Origin: Botryotinia globosa
Lineage: Eukaryota; Ascomycota; Leotiomycetes; Helotiales; Sclerotiniaceae
Direction: 5' to 3'
DNA: 64,000 bases
Assembly (NCBI GenBank): GCA_014898425.1
Contig: RCSZ01000005.1
Span: 2,382,501-2,446,500 of the forward strand
The first letter of the stretch is position 1, and the number at the start of each line of letters is the position of its first letter. The position numbers and the translations under genes are program-made. The notes under the pieces were generated by a model. That model did not search any database, was not told the origin of the DNA, and saw only the letters and a program-made list of their open reading frames with translations. This document shows positions 58,146 through 64,000 of the stretch, piece by piece.

Positions 58146-60159
58146 GGTCGCAATTTCTTCTCTACAGTCACAAGTCAGTCCAAGTTTAAACCTTTGACTT
58201 CATCAAGCATGTGATATTACTGACCTTGGCGTGTGAGTTCTAGGTCATTCCCTATGTCATTCAATGGCTGCGATGTAGATCTTAGGCTCGCATTATCTTT
58301 AATTACTAGATAAAAGATTGGATGAGGTTTGCGAAAGGTCGAATTACACGGCGATTGTCGTTTGAAAGATGAACTTGTGACCTCCAAGACTCTTCAGAGT
58401 TTAAAGGTATCTGAACGGGTTGCGCAGACTATGAAGGAGACAATCTATTAGACTTCAACTTCAAACGCAAGCGGATAGAAACAATGTTTTGATTGACTGA
58501 GCAAATACAAGGTTTACGGTATTGGAGGAGAATCTCAAGTGTGGCAAGACGTTGAGAAATCTTATAATAGTCAGCATCCTGTGTGCCAATGTGTGTCAAA
58601 CAATCCTATAGAGCTGACTCCTCTTACCTTGTTTCAACTGATTTCCCGGTAGTTGAGGGAGAATCTGATTGACTAAACCCGTGTGTGTTTAAGCCCTCGA
58701 AGACAATTATTGTCGTCGAAAACTGTGTGATATGGCGCGTTGAAGATTCAATATTGATTGCAAACGTTCATTCATGAAATGCGTAATTGATCCTACAAAG
58801 AGTTGATATCAATTCTTCCCAGTCGACCTCGATGCAAGATTTTGTTGTGCGAGTGATTTGAAGGTTGCCTAGAGAGCAAGATGGGGATTTTTCAAATGCC
58901 AGGGCTAGTAGAAAAAGTAGAAAAAGATTTGGTAGAATTCACTTTGTCGAGCCTTCCCAAAACAATTCCAAATTGCAAGCGAGAATCGGAATGAGGTGAA
59001 AAGGCGAGAAATGACAAGGTATCAAATTAACCCTCCAAGTATTACCTACTACCTAGGTATTGAGCGAAGAGATGAAAATGTAAAACAGAAAGAGGTCAAT
59101 ATCTTGTTGGAGCGTGTATCCATGGATATTTCCCCTCGTTTGCAAGCGATGGATCGGCTCGGTAGCTCGCAGTTTGCATATTGCATATTGCATATTGGAA
59201 GGTTAAATCTCAAAGCAAACAGAGATTCAGGTACCTAGTAGACCATTACCTAGTAAATACTAGACAGGTGGTTTGCCATGTAAGATTACAAACCCAAGTA
59301 TTATCCAAATCAGTTTATAGTCGGGCGTATGTATGTGACAGTAGACAGATGATTGAATATGGATATCTTTAGCATCTACTCTCTTCACAAACTATTCAAA
59401 CACAGATTTTGAAGACGGATAAGTAAAAGATATTGCCCAGACCTGCGAATATCCATATCCCGTTTCCTGGATGAGATTCCAAACATCCTATTGCTTTCTG
59501 AGATGTTCCAAAGCAAGCATTGATTCGAGCCATGATCATGGGAATGTAGCAAGTGCACTCAAGATGGCTCCAAGATGGGATGTTTCGAGTCAATGGATTC
59601 AATAGTTGCTTCAAGTCCAATCCAATATACCACACTGTGCAGTGGACTGCCTTGATGTCATGAAAGAAGATTTATTAATATGTTTCCAAGATCGATGTAG
59701 CGAGGTGCCCAGCCCTCCACGTGACGCATAACCTTGCTGATGCGGCCGCTAGCATGAATAGCTATCAAGCTATCAAGACCCTGCTTTCGCATTCATGATT
59801 CAAAGGCCAATTATATTTGTATCCTCACAATATAATAACTTATCAGCGATTCTTCAATTGTACAAAAAAGCCTGTCAACGGTTGTCTTCAATTGTACACA
59901 AAGCCAAAAAGCCTTTCAACGGTTGTATTTTAAATGAGCTTGAATTGTTTCAGCTGTCTGGAGAATCTGTGACGTACTTTATTTGTCCATATTCGCAGGA
60001 TTTCCCGAAGTCATTCCCGCGCATTTACCCAAAATATCCTTGTGCGCCCCGCGTTGCCCTACAATCGAATTCAAGCTGAATAGCTTGCGCTAACGCGAAT
60101 TCATTGCTGACCCAACCCCGAGGATTGTGTTGTGGAGGAGGGGCCTGTAGGTATTCAAG
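58146..60159. other. Spacer upstream of helicase and Spt8
   Basis: About 2 kb holding both divergent promoters. Near 58215-58300 (minus strand) a protein-like open stretch ends in a GTCAGT donor and may be a 5' helicase exon. A GCATATT triplication (about 59175-59197) and an imperfect direct duplication (59851-59925) are the only repeats seen. Confidence 0.5.
59851..59925. repeat. Imperfect direct tandem duplication
   Basis: A 34-base copy beginning TCTTCAATTGTACA and ending CAACGGTTG (59851-59884) is followed directly by a 41-base copy with the same start and end (59885-59925). The second copy has about 7 extra bases in the middle. Confidence 0.75.
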
Positions 60160-62328
60160 ATGGTGAATTTCGCATTAGACATTGATGACGGTCGGTAAAT
60201 GCAGAATCTCTCAATCATAATTGAATACTAACTTTAGCTTTGTCAGGATCGAATGCGAGCTCCGACAATGAACAAGATGATATGATGGAAGATGCAGATA
60301 ACCTAGACCCCGAACTAGATGGAGATGGGGATGGGGATGGAGATGGAGATGGAGATGGAGATGGAGACGGAGACGAGGACGGAGACGGGGATGGGGATGC
60401 TGATGGAGACGGAGATGAAGAAGTAGACGACGACGACAATGATGACGACAATGGAGAGGATGACCAAGATGATGGTGACGGCGATGGTGACGGAGAAGGT
60501 GAAGACGACTTCTCCCCTTCGCAGAACAGAGGAGACCTAGACAATTCAAACGAGAGATTGAACTCGACCGACACTCAAATGAATGGCGAGGGTCCCACGT
60601 CACATCCTCATCCGACTTTAATAAGGACTTCAGCCTCGCCGCAACACAATTCTGCTTCATCGTTATCCCCAAGATTTAGATATGAAGTTAGGCCCGAAGC
60701 GTTAACTGCTTCTACCTATGATATTGTACCAACAATAGCTGCTCCTCAGAGTACATCGATCAATGCAATTACGGCAACACCTGATATGAGATATTGGTTC
60801 AGTGGAGGTTCGGATTGTTTCATAAGGAAATATAATGGAGTCGACACAGTCAACGGTAAAACACTATTGACTGTTGCTCAACGGCATCCATTCGTTGATA
60901 GTGTCGTTAAAGCTGGCGTTCTTATGAGCTATTGGGATAACGAGGAATCAAGTAGAGGCCCCGGCGGGGAGGATAATCCACTGTCTCCCGTCTATTCGTT
61001 GGCAGTACAATCTGAGGCTCTTTGGATGTTATCCGGACTGGAATCAGGAAGTATAAACTTACAATCGGTGCGACACGATGAAGGGAAGAAAATAGCCACT
61101 CTCCAAAAACATACATCTGCTGTCTCGGTTCTTAGTCTTGCTCGTGATGAGAGATCCGTCTTATCAGGTAGTTGGGACAAAAAGGTTCTGGACTGGGATT
61201 TAAATACTGGATTGGTCAAGCGCACATTTGATGGGAGTGGTGGTCAAATTTCTGCAATAGAAGTAAGACCGGCGTCCACACTACCTGTTCCCGAAGAGTC
61301 TGGCGAACCAAGCCCTCAAAACGGAACCTTCTCTAGTAACACTGGGGAAAAGCTACTGTTGAATGGAGCTTCTGGTGGAATGAATGGGACCAGTGGATTA
61401 AATGGGGATGCAGACGGTAATGAGGATGCTCCGGGGTCACCTGCAGATTCTCTTTTCGGGGGTGGAGATTCATTATTTGGAGATACAGATGGGCTGGGAG
61501 CTCCATCTGGAGGAAATTTTGGCGATGATGAAGATTTGTTCTCGAAAGCCTTGGATATGAACATAGAAGCACGACCAGATTCGTCCGGGGATATGTCTAT
61601 GATGGATGCACCACCTCTACCAATTGAGGAAGAACCTGCTTCTTCCCTTCAAATCCAATCCGAACAACCACAGGCTGATATATCTAATGGTTTACCCCAT
61701 TCTGAAGATATTATTGAAGTAAAAGCAGAGCCTGAAACTCAGGATGCTGATGCAACATCCGACTCCACATTTCTTGCTGCGTCTATCAATGGAACTATTC
61801 GTGTCTGGGATAGACGTCAACCGAACCCAATTGCTCGAATTTTGACCAGAACAGGAGTACCCCCATGGTGTATGTCTGCTTGCTGGTCACCTGATGGAAA
61901 CTACATTTATGCTGGCCGAAGGAATGGAACAGTGGAAGAGTTCAGTTTACATAAAGGTCTCAAACAACCCGAAAGGACGTTTAAGTTTCCAAATGGAAGT
62001 GGTGCAGTCAGTGCTATAAAGGCCATGCCTAATGGGAGACATCTTATTTGGTATATTAAACATTCTCTCTTCTGCTTTATCCTCCAAACTAATGATCAAC
62101 AGTGCATCACATGATATCTTACGATTATATGACCTCAAGCAACCACAGACTAAATCACATTCATCCGTACCTTTCCTCATCGTTCCTGGGCCACCAAGGG
62201 CTGGTGTCATAGCTGCACTTCATATCGATCCGACGTGCAAATATATGATATCAGCTGCTGGAAACAGAGGTTGGGAAGGTACTAATACGGAGGTTATGAT
62301 TGGTTACGAGATCAACATACCATCTTGA
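60160..62328 (+). CDS. spt8: SAGA complex WD40 subunit Spt8
   Basis: Nuclear transcription regulator; Spt8 helps SAGA deliver TBP to promoters. Three exons, 60160-60190, 60238-62050 and 62103-62328, give 689 residues. The short first exon (MVNFALDIDD) is inferred from a GTCGGT donor and a good CTAAC/TTTAG acceptor, because the main frame has no ATG before its conserved start SGSNASSDNEQDD. Residues about 35-100 are an acidic Asp-Gly tract coded by GGAGAT and similar repeats (60321-60510). The conserved Spt8 block is RFRYEVRPEALTASTYDIVP and APQSTSINAITATPDMRYWF, then WD repeats (SGSWDKKVLDWDL; ASINGTIRVWDRR; CWSPDGNYIYAGRRNGTVEE). The last exon restores HDILRLYDLKQPQ. Confidence 0.9.
60321..60416. 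repeat. In-frame hexanucleotide (GGAGAT-type) tract in spt8
   Basis: Tandem six-base units of the kind GGAGAT, GGGGAT and GGAGAC encode an alternating Asp-Gly run near the N-terminus of Spt8. Interruptions by GAC, GAG and GCT codons show it is not perfectly homogenised. Confidence 0.9.
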
Positions 62329-63057
62329 ATATCTCGACTCCGGTGTTCTATTGAGACCCAAAGATGGTGACCATATTCTTATGATGCAATTCATTTTGGG
62401 GAATAGAGGAATTGTATGGCCTTTGGATGGACATTGTAGGTTCGTGACGTAGGACAAGTTCGTATTTTTCTAATATATTATATATGTGCTAGTCTTAGAA
62501 GCACCAAATTTTTTGGAGGAGGTACTCGTCATGTAGAGGGAGTAAGAGATTTGGTACAGGTTACTTAAGGGCGTTCAGTGGATATTGGGATACCACGGGT
62601 TTTTCATGATGGCGTTCACAAGATTTTATGTGTTTATACAATCACTTCCATGATAATATTTGTCAAATCTAAAGAGTCAATCTATCAAGACAGTTCTTGA
62701 CTCTCTCGTTGCTTCCTTTATATGTAGATAGATGCCTCTAATGGCCGGTGTTAATGGCGTGCCGCCCACGAGACCTACTGCCATATTCCGCGTCGATAAG
62801 ACGTTTATGATATCATCGACAACCGCAAGTGTGGCTGCAGTCTACAAACTAGCTAATCTGGTTTCTGGGTTGCCTCTACAGAATGCAGTGGACTTGTCGA
62901 GTTGTATGGATGGCACCTAGGTAGCTTTGAATGGAGTTGCTGGCCCCGCTTTGCTGCTTTGCTGTTTAATCAAGATGGGACTTTTCTGTTTGAAACGATT
63001 TCTATCTTCCTTTTGGGATTTGAATTCTCGAGAAAGTTTTGGATGATGATGGGAGGA

Positions 63058-63155
63058 GAGTTTGGATGGGAGAGTTTGGATGGGAGAGTTTGGATGGGAG
63101 AGTTTGGATGGGAGAGTTTGGATGGGAGAGTTTGGATGGGAGAGTTTGGATGGGA
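63058..63155. repeat. 14-bp satellite, unit GAGTTTGGATGGGA
   Basis: Seven perfect back-to-back copies of a 14-base purine-rich unit, with no drift between copies. The period is not a multiple of three, so the array is not coding. Confidence 0.95.
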
Positions 63156-63331
63156 GAGCATGTGGATTGGGGGCTTGTTTTTTTATGCGTGGTGGTGGTG
63201 GTTTTGGGATGTTGGTGGTTGAGGGTTGCTGATTTTCTGAGGGTTGGGATGGGAGGATATGATGGGGTATTTCTATGAAAGGAAGAGAGAAAGGGGGGGA
63301 GAAGAGGAAAGAAGAAATAAGGAGAAAAGGA

Positions 63332-63360
63332 AAGAAGAGAAGAGAAGAGAAGAGAAGAGG
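63332..63360. repeat. AAGAG microsatellite
   Basis: About five and a half copies of AAGAG in a purine-rich stretch. Confidence 0.85.
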
Positions 63361-64000
63361 AGGACTGGTTCAGATCCAGTTTGAATAGTGGGGGGATGGA
63401 TTTGATTTCGGATGGGCGACACAAATGCGAGAATGCTTTATATACTCTGAATTGTATTCTAGCCGTCAATTCTGTAGCGAGAGCTTCTCGCTATCGTCTG
63501 ATGCTATGATATGATGATAATTCTGAATATTGTGCGCCATTGTTGATGAGAACCCAGCGATCTTTGGGGGTAAAGGGCACTGAAGGATCAGCTAAAGGGA
63601 AGATCCGTAGAGATTGTTTTGCTCTTGTGTATCTTCATTAGACTTATAGGGACTACTGATATGAGGAAATAGCAGATGGAAAGACGCTGTACCTTCATCG
63701 TCAATTGTTTCAAATAAGATGATGAATTATGGGTCGAGGCTGCTTGTCTACTTGACTGAAGGAACTTTTTTTTTCCATCAGATATTGTGTGACGACTCGA
63801 GGTAACCAACTCAATAACTGACGTAAGTTCTTTACTTTGACTATATTCCTCAAGGATCGGCAAGACGGTCTTGCGCATAGCCTTACTCTAACTCGTGATA
63901 AACAGTTTCCGAAATGGTAACCCGACTGTATCGATCGAAGCCTATTACCTTGACAGATTACTATTAGGTGCCACAGCTAGGTAATACAGCAACGTTGATA

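Larger units (their letters stand above)
62329..64000. other. Spacer at right edge
   Basis: About 1.7 kb with a 14-bp satellite and an AAGAG run, listed separately. Open frames at 62732-62920 and 63588-63878 have no recognisable product. Confidence 0.5.

Noticed and set aside
60211..60672. 153-codon minus-strand His/Arg-rich frame
   Set aside because: Antisense of the Asp-Gly hexanucleotide tract in Spt8.
63588..63878. 96-codon minus-strand frame near the right edge
   Set aside because: No recognisable domain and composition like flanking spacer; could be a partial gene but is unsupported.
1..64000. tRNA, rRNA and CRISPR loci
   Set aside because: I saw no tRNA B-box-like pair with a cloverleaf, no rRNA sequence, and no repeat-spacer array; a CRISPR is not expected in a fungus.

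Overview
The window is nuclear DNA of a filamentous ascomycete. Genes lie on both strands with kilobase-scale spacers. Most carry short introns of about 45-80 bp with GTRNGT donors, a CTAAC/CTAAT-like branch point and YAG acceptors. Splicing at these sites joins the reading frames into full-length conserved fungal proteins. Protein style (a DUF4215 GPI protein, Med17, Spt8, a PARP-finger protein) and the AT-biased spacers suggest a leotiomycete of the Botrytis/Sclerotinia kind. That placement is inference; no marker was searched.

Layout. 1-5.5 kb: the N-terminal half of the ATR-type checkpoint kinase (minus strand, cut by the left edge), divergent from COX16. 5.5-8.4 kb: gene-empty, with a 455-bp TIR element with an extremely AT-rich interior. 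8.4-12.7 kb: an HSL-type esterase/lipase and a DUF4215 GPI-anchored wall protein. 14-19.4 kb: an F-box protein and 6-phosphofructokinase. 19.9-20.3 kb: a 12-bp satellite. 21.3-26.6 kb: Mediator Med17 and a PARP-type zinc-finger protein. 27.6-31.7 kb: a degraded stretch with a clear membrane-protein pseudogene and two further interrupted reading frames. 32-39.7 kb: a coiled-coil protein with a 30-residue duplication, a YwbE/DUF2196-like protein with a terminal zinc finger, an 8-exon Dal5/Tna1-type transporter, a membrane-anchored coiled-coil protein and a small multipass protein. 40.2-47.4 kb: PIG-L/Gpi12, a SAM methyltransferase, an ATP13/Aep2-like mitochondrial protein and LSM3. 48.9-53.2 kb: a GTPBP1-like GTPase and a disordered Ser/Thr-rich protein. 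53.9-58.1 kb: a ZNFX1/Hrr1/SAD-3-type helicase with NF-X1 fingers. 60.2-62.3 kb: SAGA subunit Spt8. The right end is gene-poor and holds a 14-bp satellite.

The genes form no biosynthetic cluster. They are mostly housekeeping genes (DNA-damage checkpoint, respiratory assembly, glycolysis, transcription, RNA processing, GPI synthesis). The less ordinary items are the RNAi-type helicase, the decayed 27.6-31.7 kb interval, the TIR element and several coding-repeat expansions. I did not find a clearly new multi-gene system. Exon boundaries were worked out by hand from splice signals and frame continuity.
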